Assembly (NCBI RefSeq): GCF_003864295.1
Contig: NZ_BDQK01000017.1
Coordinates: 392,398 to 456,397, forward strand
Origin: Aphanothece sacrum FPU1
Lineage (GTDB): Bacteria > Cyanobacteriota > Cyanobacteriia > Cyanobacteriales > Microcystaceae
Direction of reading: 5' to 3'
Length of the DNA: 64,000 nt
Shown: positions 53,872 to 62,285 of the stretch, piece after piece
How the letters are laid out: every line of letters starts with the position of its first letter
How positions within the stretch are numbered: position 1 is the first letter of the stretch
Program-made: the position numbers and the translations under genes
The notes under the pieces: model-generated
What the model was told of the DNA's origin: nothing
Databases searched by the model: none
Seen by the model: the letters and a program-made list of their open reading frames with translations, nothing else

Positions 53872-54210
53872 ATGAATAAACCTGTAAAACCCAAAACTTT
53901 AATCGTTTATCAAGATGCAGATGGAAACGAGCCATTCACCAACTGGCTTAATAGTTTACGAGATGTTCAGGGACGTAAACGAATCAGTATCCGGTTAAGA
54001 CGGCTAGAGCAGGGGAATTACGGTGATTGTGAACCCATTGGTGAAGGACTTTTAGAATTGCGAATGTTTTTTGGTCCCGGCTACCGTGTCTATTTTGGGG
54101 AAGAAGGTAATAACATTGTGCTTTTGCTGTGTGGTGGCGACAAAAGCAGTCAAACCAAGGATATTGAAGCAGCAAAAGCTTATTGGCAGGAGCATCTAGA
54201 GAATGCGTAA
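53872..54210 (+). CDS. RelE/HigB-like toxin of a type II TA module
   Basis: The 112-residue protein matches the phage-derived Gp49-like/HigB-2 type killer: DGNEPFTNWLNSLRDVQGRK, RISIRLRRLEQGNYGD, GLLELRMFFGPGYRVYF and VLLLCGGDKSSQTKDIEAAK, with the catalytic Arg/Tyr surface of ribosome-dependent mRNA interferases. It precedes its antitoxin with an eight-base overlap, the higBA order, in contrast to the antitoxin-first locus just before it. Confidence 0.88.
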   Translation: MNKPVKPKTLIVYQDADGNEPFTNWLNSLRDVQGRKRISIRLRRLEQGNYGDCEPIGEGLLELRMFFGPGYRVYFGEEGNNIVLLLCGGDKSSQTKDIEAAKAYWQEHLENA

Positions 54211-54532
54211 ATACAGAACATTTGACCAAGTTGAAGAAGAATACTACCGCGAACATCCAGAGGAAATTGACAGTTTTCTAACGGTTATTTTTGAGGAATA
54301 TGCCAAAAATAATGATACAGGTGCTTTATTATCCGCATTGCGTATGATTAGCCGTGTAAAAGGCATTACAGCAACAGCAGAAGCAGCAGAGATTAGCCGC
54401 AAAGGACTACAAAAAGCCTTGTCAGAGCAGGGAAACCCACTCTTTGAGAATGTAAGCACGATTCTACACGCTATGGGCTATCAACTTGTTCCACAAGCTT
54501 TGGCAATGGATGTCAAAACTAAGAGGACATAA
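54203..54532 (+). CDS. HigA-like antitoxin
   Basis: The 109-residue protein has an N-terminal helical region and a Cro/C1-type helix-turn-helix (ITATAEAAEISRKGLQKALS, then EQGNPLFENVSTILHAMGYQ), the pattern of the addiction-module antidotes that accompany this toxin type. It should bind the toxin and repress the pair's own promoter. Translation is coupled to the toxin by an overlap of eight bases. Confidence 0.9.
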   Translation: MRKYRTFDQVEEEYYREHPEEIDSFLTVIFEEYAKNNDTGALLSALRMISRVKGITATAEAAEISRKGLQKALSEQGNPLFENVSTILHAMGYQLVPQALAMDVKTKRT

Positions 54533-54613
54533 GTCTTTCTGTTAGCATATAAACAATAAATTATCTAGAACAACCAACAAGTTAATAAACCCCCTTTGAG
54601 GTTTTAGTCAACC

Positions 54614-55801
54614 ATGAAGCCAAAAACGCTTAACCAATGGAGAAGCCACCTAACAGCACTTTTACTAGGAATAATTCTCTGTTTTGGTGGTTTTCAAGTC
54701 TTATCCTCTCAAGCTGATTCTTTAAAGTTAGATCAGCCTCCTTTAACCATAGCTCAAGTTCCTATTTCCAATAATAGTGATAGCTTTGTGGCCGCGGCCG
54801 TCAGTCGCACTGGCCCCGCAGTTGTCCGTATTGATACCGAAAGCGTTGTCACTCGTCGTGTTGACCCTTTATTAGATGATCCTTTTTTCCGAGAATTTTT
54901 TGGTCAACAGTTTAACTCTCGCGCACCTCAACAACAGCGCATTAGTGGACAGGGATCAGGCTTTATTGTAGATGGCAATGGAATTATCCTCACCAATGCT
55001 CATGTGGTTGATAATGCCGATAAAGTGACCGTTACCCTCAAAGATGGACGTATCTTTAATGGAAAAGTCCGAGGAACCGATGAAGTGACGGATTTAGCAG
55101 TAGTTACCATTAACCCCCAAGGGGCTAAATTACCCGTTGCCCCTTTAGGCAATTCTGATCAACTTCAAGTAGGAGATTGGGCGATCGCGGTGGGAAATCC
55201 GGTAGGATTAGATAATACTGTGACACTAGGGATTATTAGTACTATTGGCAGATCAGCCGCTAAAGCAGGAATTCCCGATAAAAGGCTAGATTTTATTCAA
55301 ACCGATGCGGCTATTAACCCCGGTAACTCAGGGGGGCCCCTACTCAATAGCAAAGGGGAAGTAATTGGCATTAATACCGCTATTAGGGCCGATGCTATGG
55401 GGATTGGTTTTGCTATTCCTATCAATAAGGCTAAAGCCTTGCAAAATACCCTGGCCAGTGGACAAAAAGTTGCCCATCCCTATATTGGGGTACAAATGGT
55501 CAATTTAACCCCTGAAGTAGCTAAGGAAAATAATCAAAATCCTAATTCTCCCATGATGATCGCAGAAGTTGAGGGAATTTTAGTGGTACAAGTAATGCCT
55601 AATACCCCCGCCGCTAAAGCAGGAATTCGTCGAGGAGATGTGATTGTAACAGTTAATAATAAACCCGTTAAAGATGGGTCAGATTTGCAATCTATGGTAG
55701 AAAATGTGGGGATTAACGGTCAACTCAAACTAAAACTTTATCGAGGCGATCGCAGTTTAGAGTTAACAGTTACGACAGCACAACTAGAAAGTCCAAACTA
55801 A
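54614..55801 (+). CDS. hhoA: Deg/HtrA family serine protease
   Basis: The 395-residue protein has an N-terminal signal or anchor (LTALLLGIILCFGGFQVL), a trypsin-like domain with the triad His130 (LTNAHVVDN), Asp160 (EVTDLAVV) and Ser239 (NPGNSGGPL), and one PDZ domain (PYIGVQMVNLTPEVAKE to RRGDVIVTVNNKPV). Cyanobacteria have three such proteases (HhoA, HhoB, HtrA) for periplasmic protein quality control; the single PDZ and sequence context fit HhoA best, but the choice among them is not certain. A strong terminator follows. Confidence 0.9.
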   Translation: MKPKTLNQWRSHLTALLLGIILCFGGFQVLSSQADSLKLDQPPLTIAQVPISNNSDSFVAAAVSRTGPAVVRIDTESVVTRRVDPLLDDPFFREFFGQQFNSRAPQQQRISGQGSGFIVDGNGIILTNAHVVDNADKVTVTLKDGRIFNGKVRGTDEVTDLAVVTINPQGAKLPVAPLGNSDQLQVGDWAIAVGNPVGLDNTVTLGIISTIGRSAAKAGIPDKRLDFIQTDAAINPGNSGGPLLNSKGEVIGINTAIRADAMGIGFAIPINKAKALQNTLASGQKVAHPYIGVQMVNLTPEVAKENNQNPNSPMMIAEVEGILVVQVMPNTPAAKAGIRRGDVIVTVNNKPVKDGSDLQSMVENVGINGQLKLKLYRGDRSLELTVTTAQLESPN

Positions 55802-55875
55802 AAAACAAATGGGCGTTACTGAATCAGGGTATAAAACAACCATTCTTTACTTTACCCGTATGCTTATACTTTAAA

Positions 55876-55910
55876 TACCAAAAAACCTTGCAAAGCAAGG
55901 TTTTTTGGTA
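55876..55910 (+). terminator. Intrinsic terminator after the Deg protease gene
   Basis: ACCAAAAAACCTTGCAAAGC with its complement and a T run form a perfect 15-base stem (55876-55910). It can work in either direction. Confidence 0.88.
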
Positions 55911-56164
55911 TTAGTGCATTTTACCTGTGTCCATGTAAGGTCTTGATTAGAACCAGCGATCGCTGTATAATAAAAACATAGGTACGCTGCCGAAGGCACT
56001 GCGGAGCGGACTGCCTCAAAACACGCTTCAGTTAAGCCTCAGAGAAGATTGTACCCAGTAACAGGTGGTCTCAAAATCACTGAAACTACCTCTACAGAAC
56101 GGTTTCGTTATTTTTTTTAGTATAACTAAAATACTAATTTTTAATGGGCATTTTTGGGTTATTG
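55911..56164. other. Intergenic stretch with GC-rich motif
   Basis: TACGCTGCCGAAGGCACTGC and GGAGCGGACTGCC (55982-56015) form a GC-rich interspersed motif unlike its AT-rich surroundings, preceded by a HIP1 site. No gene is seen; both neighbours end toward this stretch. Confidence 0.45.
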
Positions 56165-56920
56165 TCAACGACTACTAGTCCCATCGCCCCCCGCATCAAC
56201 TCCTCCGTCGACTGGCAAGATTACTCCCGTAACCCATTTAGCAAGGGACAGATAAAGCACGGCATCCGCAATATCTTTAGGCAGTCCAAACCGTCCTAGA
56301 GGTTGTTGTTGTTCGAGGTAGTTTAACGTTTTTTCATCGAGTTCACCGTATAGAGATGTGGGGACAACCCCAGGCGCAACCACATTAATACGAATATTGT
56401 CGGAGGCTAACTCAACAGATAGATTTTTGGACATAGCCATAATCGCCGCCTTTGCCATAATTGGTGCAGAGGAGGGAAATGCCTTAATGCCATTCATAGC
56501 CAGAATAGTTCCAATATTAATAATAGCTCCCCCTTCTTTTTGCTGTCTCATCTGTTTAACGGTTTCCTGGGTTAAGGCAAAAGTCCCTCTTACATATCCA
56601 AGAAACTGATCTAACTCATCTATTTTATAATCGGTGAAAGGTTTAACGGAAAAAATGCCTGCGTTATTAACCAGAACATCGACGCGACCAAATTTTGCTA
56701 CTGTCTCATTAATCAGATCTGGTGCCACTTCAGGCTGGGTAATGTCACTGACGATAAAGTGAATACGTTTAGGTTGATTTAATTGTTGAACGGCCTTTTC
56801 TAACTTTAAGGATGTTCTACCAATCAGTACAACGTTAAAGTCTGTGTTAAGAAAGGCATCCGCAATAGCAAAACCAATTCCAGTGGCACCACCTGTAATA
56901 ATAGCGGTTTGAGTGTTCAT
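56165..56920 (-). CDS. Short-chain dehydrogenase/reductase
   Basis: From ATG 56920 (MNTQTAIITGGATGIGFAIA) the protein is 251 residues; GGAG lies 12 bases upstream, and a TTG at 56938 is less likely. The classical SDR features are present: TGGATGIG for NAD(P), NNAGIFSVKPF, the catalytic Ser region INIGTILAMNG with Lys in APIMAKAAIMAMSK, and PVDGGVDAGG at the end. In that segment SSAPIMAKAAI the usual Tyr of YxxxK is replaced by a non-aromatic residue, so activity is doubtful or altered. Confidence 0.85.
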   Translation of the reverse strand: MNTQTAIITGGATGIGFAIADAFLNTDFNVVLIGRTSLKLEKAVQQLNQPKRIHFIVSDITQPEVAPDLINETVAKFGRVDVLVNNAGIFSVKPFTDYKIDELDQFLGYVRGTFALTQETVKQMRQQKEGGAIINIGTILAMNGIKAFPSSAPIMAKAAIMAMSKNLSVELASDNIRINVVAPGVVPTSLYGELDEKTLNYLEQQQPLGRFGLPKDIADAVLYLSLAKWVTGVILPVDGGVDAGGDGTSSR

Positions 56921-56938
56921 TTTTTCGGGTTTCTCCAA

Positions 56939-57372
56939 TGAATAAATATGAGTCGTCGAACTCAGCTGAATAAGTTTCAGTTTATCAGCAAAAAGGCTTC
57001 TTTTAAATCTGACGGACTATTTCCGCCAGGCCGCACTATCCCTTTTCTGTCACTCTCCGATTTTTCGTATGATGAATAATCCCTCAAGACAATGTATATT
57101 GGGCAATGGAGTGTTTGGTGACGGTATTTTGGCAAATTTGTAATTCTCATCAATGTCTATTCACAAAAATGCTGGCGATCGCTTTCTCTGTAAGAGTTAC
57201 AGAACTGATAAATTGTCAGGCTTTTCGGAGAGTGACAGAAGAGGGATAGTTTCTCGATTTGAAGAAATTATTGCAGTAGCGAGACTGAAAAGAAGAAGCG
57301 AATATTTTAAAAATTTAGCTTATAGCCTCCTTGATAATTTTATGATTGCTCATCAAAGGAGGCTAAAACAGC
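56939..57372. other. Intergenic stretch with inverted repeat and hairpin
   Basis: Arms CTATCCCTTTTCTGTCACTC plus TCCG (about 57038-57061) and CGGAGAGTGACAGAAGAGGG plus ATAG (57227-57250) are inverted and 165 bases apart, like the ends of a small element. GCCTCCTTTGATGAG-type arms form a hairpin near 57326-57363 at the 3' end of the next gene. A 76-codon frame in between has no support. Confidence 0.5.
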
Positions 57373-58065
57373 TTATACAATAGCTTCTAAAATTTTCTCA
57401 CCTGATAAATTAGCCCATTGATTCCAAGTTTCCCTCCAAATTTCCTTAGCTTTGTTGTAGCCAATCAAAACTAAATCAGAGTTAATTTCATTTTCCACTA
57501 TTAGTTCCCCAACTGCTTTTCTAATCATTTCTTTGTGATGAATATCTTCACCCCTAACATGAATATCAAAAAACTCCCAGTCAATATTATTGACATTCTT
57601 AATAACATAAGAATGTTGCTTTAAAAATTTCTCAAACACAGCGAGATAAACCGCACAAATACACTCAACACCAACCCCTTCAAGACCGATAACAAAATCA
57701 ATCGAATTATGATTAATTAAACTCATCATTGGATCAAAGTTTATTGAGTTTTTCGGAATATTATCAACCCCTATAGATCTCAGGAAATTATCCCATAAAT
57801 ATAAGTGCGATGACTCATATTTACCATTACCTTGTTCATCATTAAGAATTTCAGCAATCAAGCTCTTAAACTGACTTTCAGGTAATCTTGAACACAACAA
57901 AGCGAGGTGATTAGAATGATTTAAGACTAACTGACGATAATCGATAGAAACCTGTTTAAGTTTTTCTAAACTCCATGTCGAAATTGTAGAGAGCTGAGAA
58001 TCAATCAGAATCTCTTCTGTTAACTTGGCTTCATCAAAATATACCCAAAAAGTTGATAATTCCAT
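57373..58065 (-). CDS. Heme-oxygenase-like (HDO/DUF3865-type) protein
   Basis: From ATG 58065 the protein is 230 residues (MELSTFWVYFDEAKLTEEIL); a TTG at 58098 would add 11. It is mostly helical and has spaced acidic/His motifs resembling the CADD-like/PqqC-TENA heme-oxygenase fold with two metals: DEQGNGKYESSHLYLWDNFL, GLEGVGVECICAVYL and FFDIHVRGEDIHHKEM. Members oxidise small molecules or make p-aminobenzoate (CADD). No biosynthetic partner is adjacent, so the substrate is unknown. The family assignment is by pattern and needs a profile search. Confidence 0.65.
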   Translation of the reverse strand: MELSTFWVYFDEAKLTEEILIDSQLSTISTWSLEKLKQVSIDYRQLVLNHSNHLALLCSRLPESQFKSLIAEILNDEQGNGKYESSHLYLWDNFLRSIGVDNIPKNSINFDPMMSLINHNSIDFVIGLEGVGVECICAVYLAVFEKFLKQHSYVIKNVNNIDWEFFDIHVRGEDIHHKEMIRKAVGELIVENEINSDLVLIGYNKAKEIWRETWNQWANLSGEKILEAIV

Positions 58066-58197
58066 GATTGTATTGGTAGAATTAAGTAAGTTTAACAAGC
58101 TAAGGGATAAATGCTTGGCGGCCTATCCCGTACCTTATATATCATTCAATTCCAAAACTGTATATTACGGAAAGCTCCATTATTATTTTGGCTAATG

Positions 58198-58438
58198 ACC
58201 TGAGTTTGACATAAGGCAAATATCTGAAACCTATATCCAGGAATACTTACAAGCAAGATAGTTCAAGCCAACTATTTCTAATTAGTCTCAGTTAATGATA
58301 AAAAGCCCGCGATCGCGGTATTCATTGGCTCTTTATCGAGAATATTCGATTAGAAGCAGGAGAAAAAACCCGACAATGAAACCTCTTAAGCCAAGCTGGA
58401 CAAAGATTTTGGCTATCTCAGTTATATCGAACTCAGGT
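58198..58438. mobile_element. MITE-like element C, copy 2
   Basis: The 241-base element is inverted relative to 37412-37653. Ends are ACCTGAGTTTGACATAA and the complement of ACCTGAGTTCGATATAA. It includes the CCCGCGATCGCGG core and AACCTCTTAAGCCAAGCTGG. One stem arm of the HIP1 hairpin is altered (GCGGTATTC), so the terminator-like structure is broken here. It ends 10 bases before the PP2C stop codon. Confidence 0.88.
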
Positions 58439-58447
58439 CTACAGGGT

Positions 58448-59173
58448 TTAATCTTGAGCGACAATGACCACAGTAATATTATCAGAACCTCCCCCCTCTT
58501 TAGCGGCTTCTATTAGGTGTGTACCAATCTCTTCACAGGATTTTTTCGACTCAAATAGTTCTTGAATCAGTTCGTCAGAAACCTCTTCAGTTAAGCCATC
58601 ACTACACAACAGAAGCATATCCCCTGAATTAACCTCTAGAGGAAAAATTTCGACTGTATTAATCTCCTTACGTCCTAAACACTGCAACAGGACGTGGCGA
58701 TAATGATTAACTTTTGCCTCTTCTGGAGTCATATCTCCCCTTTTCAGGGCCCGTGCGACCCAAGTATGATCCTCTGTTACTTGCTCTAATTGGTCATTTC
58801 GTAAGCGATAGAGACGAGAATCACCTACATGGGCCCGCCAAGGTTGATTCTCCCGAAATATAACCACAACTACAGTAGTTCCCATTTCGGCCCGTTCGGG
58901 GTGACTTTCTTGATCTTCGATAATTCCTTGATTAGCCTCTAATAATGCTGCTTCTAGGAGACTGTCAGAAGACTTCTGAGAATCCCAATATTTTTCTAGA
59001 TAAGCTTGTATCCGTTTAGTGGCAATTTTGCTGGCTTCTTCTCCACCTGCATGACCACCCATTCCATCAGCGACAATGAAAAATCGCCCTTCTGGGTCGG
59101 TGTAAAAGTTATCTTGATTAACTGACCGCACAAGTCCAGTATCAGTCAGACCCGTGAAACGACGATTCATCAT
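58448..59173 (-). CDS. PP2C-family protein serine/threonine phosphatase
   Basis: The 241-residue protein has all PPM motifs: TDTGLVRSVNQDNFY with Asp of motif 1, FIVADGMGGHAGGEEAS with the DGMGG metal site, GTTVVVVIF, HVGDSRLYRLRN, LLLCSDGLTEEV and GGSDNITVVIV. It is a soluble Mn2+/Mg2+ enzyme. It follows the ABC1-like kinase gene by 42 bases in the same direction and may act in the same regulatory circuit. Two adjacent ATGs are possible starts. Confidence 0.94.
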   Translation of the reverse strand: MMNRRFTGLTDTGLVRSVNQDNFYTDPEGRFFIVADGMGGHAGGEEASKIATKRIQAYLEKYWDSQKSSDSLLEAALLEANQGIIEDQESHPERAEMGTTVVVVIFRENQPWRAHVGDSRLYRLRNDQLEQVTEDHTWVARALKRGDMTPEEAKVNHYRHVLLQCLGRKEINTVEIFPLEVNSGDMLLLCSDGLTEEVSDELIQELFESKKSCEEIGTHLIEAAKEGGGSDNITVVIVAQD

Positions 59174-59215
59174 TTAGCTAGTGACAATGTACAAAAAGGA
59201 ACAATAACTCTTATT

Positions 59216-60970
59216 TTAGAACATTTTATCTAAACGTCCCACACGACGGAGGAGACGAAATAATGCCCAGGCCGGAGCTAATGTTACTATCATAACCCCT
59301 ACAGCTACTTTCACATAACCATTAACCAATAAAAGGGTAGCACAAATAGCGAGCGCACTGATCACCAGGGTATAGTTAGTTGTCATTTGCATCAGACTCA
59401 GACGACGTAATAAACGCTCAGATTCAGTAGATCGAACTCTAACCCGAATATCTCCCCGTTCTAACTTTTCTAGGGTATCCTCAATGCGTCGAGGTAGTCC
59501 TAAAGCTGTATTACTGACTTGAACCGCCTGACGACCTAATTCATCGAGAATACTATTGCCATTAGTTCCATTCATATCAGTCACAATTTGTAAGGCAAAC
59601 GGTTGTGCTACTTCCATAAAGTTAAAGTCAGGATCTAATCCTTTTCCTACTCCTTCTAAAGTAGAAAAAGCCCGCATGACAAAGGTAAAGGTAGCAGGGA
59701 AGCGAAAGGGCTGATCATAAGCAATTTCATACAAATCCTCACTAATTTGAGTCACAGACTGTTCCTCAAAAGGTTTGTCCATGAAATTATCGAGGATAAA
59801 TTGAATAGAACGACGCACTGGCCCCATATCATCCGTAGGTGCAAGGGCCCCCAATGCAATTAAAGAAGAGACAACACGGTCAGCATCTTTTTGAGTAACT
59901 CCAAATAGAGTATCCATCAACTTCTCGCGCACATTGGTTTCAATACGGCCCATCATGCCAAAATCATAAAAGATTAAAGCCCCGTCTGTACTCACGGCCA
60001 GATTACCTGGATGGGGATCAGCATGGAAAAAACCGTCATTGAGCAGTTGAGATAAATAAGCTTTAGCCCCTAATTTCGCCAAAAGCTTGCGATCTAAACC
60101 GGCCGCTTCTAATCCCTCATAATGACTAATTTTAATGCCTGGTAGGTATTCTAAGGTCAAGATACGGGCAGAAGTGTATCGCCAATAAACTCTCGGTACT
60201 CTTACCCAGTCTTCCCCGCGAAAATTGCGGCGAAAAGTATCAGCATTTTGTCCTTCGTTGAGGTAATCTGTCTCTAACCAAAGAATACGACAACATTCTT
60301 CATAAATGCCACTCCAGTCTCTCCCTTTCCCCCAACGAGGATGATTTTGAAAATACTGGGCAATGCGCTTAAGAATGGCTAAATCGATGGTAAACAGTTG
60401 TTTTAACCCCGGACGTTGTACCTTAACCACAACTTCTTCCCCTGTATGGAGTTTAGCTTTGTGAACTTGTCCTAAACTTGCCGCCGCAATGGGAACCGGA
60501 TCAAAACTTCGGTAGAGTTTGGCTAAGGGTTTACCGAATTCTTTTTCAATGATGGCAGTGGCTTGCTCATAAGTAAAGGCCGGTACTTCATCTTGTAATT
60601 TAGACAGTTCGTCTACATATTCAGAGGGAAATAAATCTGCTCTCGTAGAAAAAAGTTGACCTACTTTAATGAAAGTTGGCCCTAAATTTAGTAAATTTTC
60701 TCTAATCCAAACTGCTTGTTTAACCCTTCGATTAGCTAATTTTTGGTCAGTATAACCTCCTCGATAGCTCCATTTTTTGCCATTGAGCCAAAATTGAGAA
60801 AGTAATAATAGAACAAACCGCCAAATATCGAGACGACGGCCTGTAATTGAATAATTTTCCTGATTCCAACGGTACTTTTTAGCAGTTTCTAATTGTCTAA
60901 TACTTTTAGGTACTGGGTTAGTTGTCCTTTTGGCCAGGGAAGAGTTAGGGTTGGAAGATAGGGCAGACAC
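59216..60970 (-). CDS. ABC1/UbiB-family atypical kinase
   Basis: The 584-residue protein has the UbiB-family KxGQ motif (LGPTFIKVGQLFSTRADL), the Ala-rich loop AAASLGQVHKA replacing the usual P-loop, the Lys in VVVKVQRPG, ExD in the ELEYLPGI-like LTLEYLPGIKIS, the catalytic DGFFHADPHPGNLAV, DFG-like YDFGMMG and two C-terminal transmembrane segments. Such ABC1K proteins in cyanobacteria and plastids affect prenyl-quinone metabolism, with ATPase or kinase-like action at thylakoids. It precedes the PP2C gene. Confidence 0.92.
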   Translation of the reverse strand: MSALSSNPNSSLAKRTTNPVPKSIRQLETAKKYRWNQENYSITGRRLDIWRFVLLLLSQFWLNGKKWSYRGGYTDQKLANRRVKQAVWIRENLLNLGPTFIKVGQLFSTRADLFPSEYVDELSKLQDEVPAFTYEQATAIIEKEFGKPLAKLYRSFDPVPIAAASLGQVHKAKLHTGEEVVVKVQRPGLKQLFTIDLAILKRIAQYFQNHPRWGKGRDWSGIYEECCRILWLETDYLNEGQNADTFRRNFRGEDWVRVPRVYWRYTSARILTLEYLPGIKISHYEGLEAAGLDRKLLAKLGAKAYLSQLLNDGFFHADPHPGNLAVSTDGALIFYDFGMMGRIETNVREKLMDTLFGVTQKDADRVVSSLIALGALAPTDDMGPVRRSIQFILDNFMDKPFEEQSVTQISEDLYEIAYDQPFRFPATFTFVMRAFSTLEGVGKGLDPDFNFMEVAQPFALQIVTDMNGTNGNSILDELGRQAVQVSNTALGLPRRIEDTLEKLERGDIRVRVRSTESERLLRRLSLMQMTTNYTLVISALAICATLLLVNGYVKVAVGVMIVTLAPAWALFRLLRRVGRLDKMF

Positions 60971-61045
60971 TCGGTTTTTTGGGGGTATTGCTGACAGGGG
61001 TTGTTAAACAGAAGAAAGAGGGATTTAACACAGGTAATCAAGTAA

Positions 61046-61354
61046 TTAGACTTGTTGATGGCGATAATTCTTTAATTCTGCTTTTAATCGCGCAATTTCG
61101 GCTCGTAAGTCGTCAATGGTTTCTTGTAAATCTGCCCCATCATCTCCTGGGGTTGAGACACTATTTCCTTGCGTCACATCCCGTTGGGCCCGGGTCTGTA
61201 CTTCTTCGATAAACTGGCGCAGTTGTTCCCGTTGCTCTGCATCAAATTTACCTAAGTCACTCAGGGCGTTAGTTAGGGTGTCTTCGATTTTTTCGCTTAA
61301 GACTTCGGCAAAAGCTCTACCCAAAAAGAAGGCATGAAGAACGGGATTACTCAT
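61046..61354 (-). CDS. Conserved coiled-coil protein
   Basis: The 102-residue protein starts [20 protein letters not shown], continues with an acidic helix ([20 protein letters not shown]) and ends in a coiled coil ([20 protein letters not shown]). It appears conserved in cyanobacteria, with plastid relatives, but no function is established. It is upstream of the ABC1 kinase gene by 75 bases in the same direction, so these may form one operon with PP2C. Confidence 0.7.
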   Translation of the reverse strand: MSNPVLHAFFLGRAFAEVLSEKIEDTLTNALSDLGKFDAEQREQLRQFIEEVQTRAQRDVTQGNSVSTPGDDGADLQETIDDLRAEIARLKAELKNYRHQQV

Positions 61355-61834
61355 TAGATTTTTGTTAATTGGTTTTGTAACAAATTATATCTTAATCTGG
61401 ATTACTCTGAAGCCTTAAATAGTTTCTTTGACCCCTAATAAGCCAGCACTTGAGGAACAAATCATCCGTTGAAAAATATTTTTCTAAGATATTGACATTG
61501 ATCCCCGTCAACTGTAACAATAAATACAGACAATTCTTATAAAGTTTTCGTCTACATACGCCCATAAGTAAAAAACTGAAACGGGAAATATACCCAAATC
61601 AGGAAGTCCATTAGATTCAATTCTCCTTATTTCTTCTCAGAGGAGCTTGAGCCTTCACCGAAAAGATAAAGGTTTAAGTAAATAAGCAACATTAATGGTA
61701 AGTTGGAAGTAAGCCCTTTAGGGGTGAAACTCTTACGATCGACTTATCAAAAATACACAATTAATTTTGCCTACTGACTTATTATTTTCTCCGACCCAAC
61801 GACACATTTTACAGATTTTGGAGCTTTTAAAACC
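61355..61834. other. Intergenic stretch before the 54-residue ORF
   Basis: No gene is seen over 480 bases. At 61757-61783 AATTAATTTTGCCTACTGAC plus TTATT is a family D end in the sense found at 4601. An AAGCCCTTTAGGGGTGAAAC stretch near 61711 can form only a weak hairpin. Bases 61545-61640 hold AGTAAAAAACTGAAACGGG and other unremarkable sequence. Confidence 0.45.
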
Positions 61835-61999
61835 ATGTTATTTTCTTATCAAAGTTTTGACTACCAAGCTTATCCCTCCAACCCCGAATCTACCTCTGAT
61901 GAAGTAGGAGAAAAAAGTCAGCCCAAAAACGAATCAAAACTTAATCTAAAGTCTCGTTCGCGTATGTCTCCTTATGTTCGCTTTACCTATCGGGGCTAA
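61835..61999 (+). CDS. 54-residue hypothetical protein
   Basis: The frame from ATG 61835 encodes MLFSYQSFDYQAYPSNPEST, a polar middle rich in Ser, Glu and Lys, and a basic aromatic end RMSPYVRFTYRG. The last segment looks like the TYRG box of DUF4278 proteins, which stands at the start of those proteins, not the end. Family D ends lie on either side (61757-61783 and about 62010-62035). No ribosome site is obvious (GGAG 14 bases upstream). It may be a real small protein or a fragment. Confidence 0.45.
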   Translation: MLFSYQSFDYQAYPSNPESTSDEVGEKSQPKNESKLNLKSRSRMSPYVRFTYRG

Positions 62000-62042
62000 A
62001 AAAAGGCATAAGTGCTTAAACAAAATTAATTACACATAGGAG

Positions 62043-62099
62043 GGCGGGTTTATCTATTTTTTTATGAAAATCATTGATTTATGTAAAAAACCCGCCCCA
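62043..62099. repeat. Family D palindrome, single unit
   Basis: GGGCGGGTTTATCTATTTTT and ATAAATCAATGATTTTCATA in complement form the same hairpin as 43008-43070, ended by AAAAAACCCGCCCC. AAACAAAATTAATTACAC just before it is the usual family D end. Confidence 0.8.
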
Positions 62100-62285
62100 A
62101 CTAATTATTCTTTGCCAATGTTACTATCAAACCAATTTGCCTTTTAACTGAAGCCAGGCGATTACTGGGATTCAAAATTAGCCACGATCCTATCTTAATG
62201 CAAAAAGAGGACTCCGGTTAGACCGCCTAAGCGGTTAACGGTGAGATGAATTTTTGCCAAGAAATAAATCGACCGTAGGGAGTCC

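Noticed and set aside
55982..56015. Candidate small RNA with GC-rich stem
   Set aside because: The motif resembles widespread cyanobacterial interspersed repeats, and no promoter or terminator pair frames it.
57153..57383. 76-codon reading frame
   Set aside because: It crosses one arm of an inverted repeat and a terminal hairpin, overlaps the end of the convergent gene, and has no recognisable domain.
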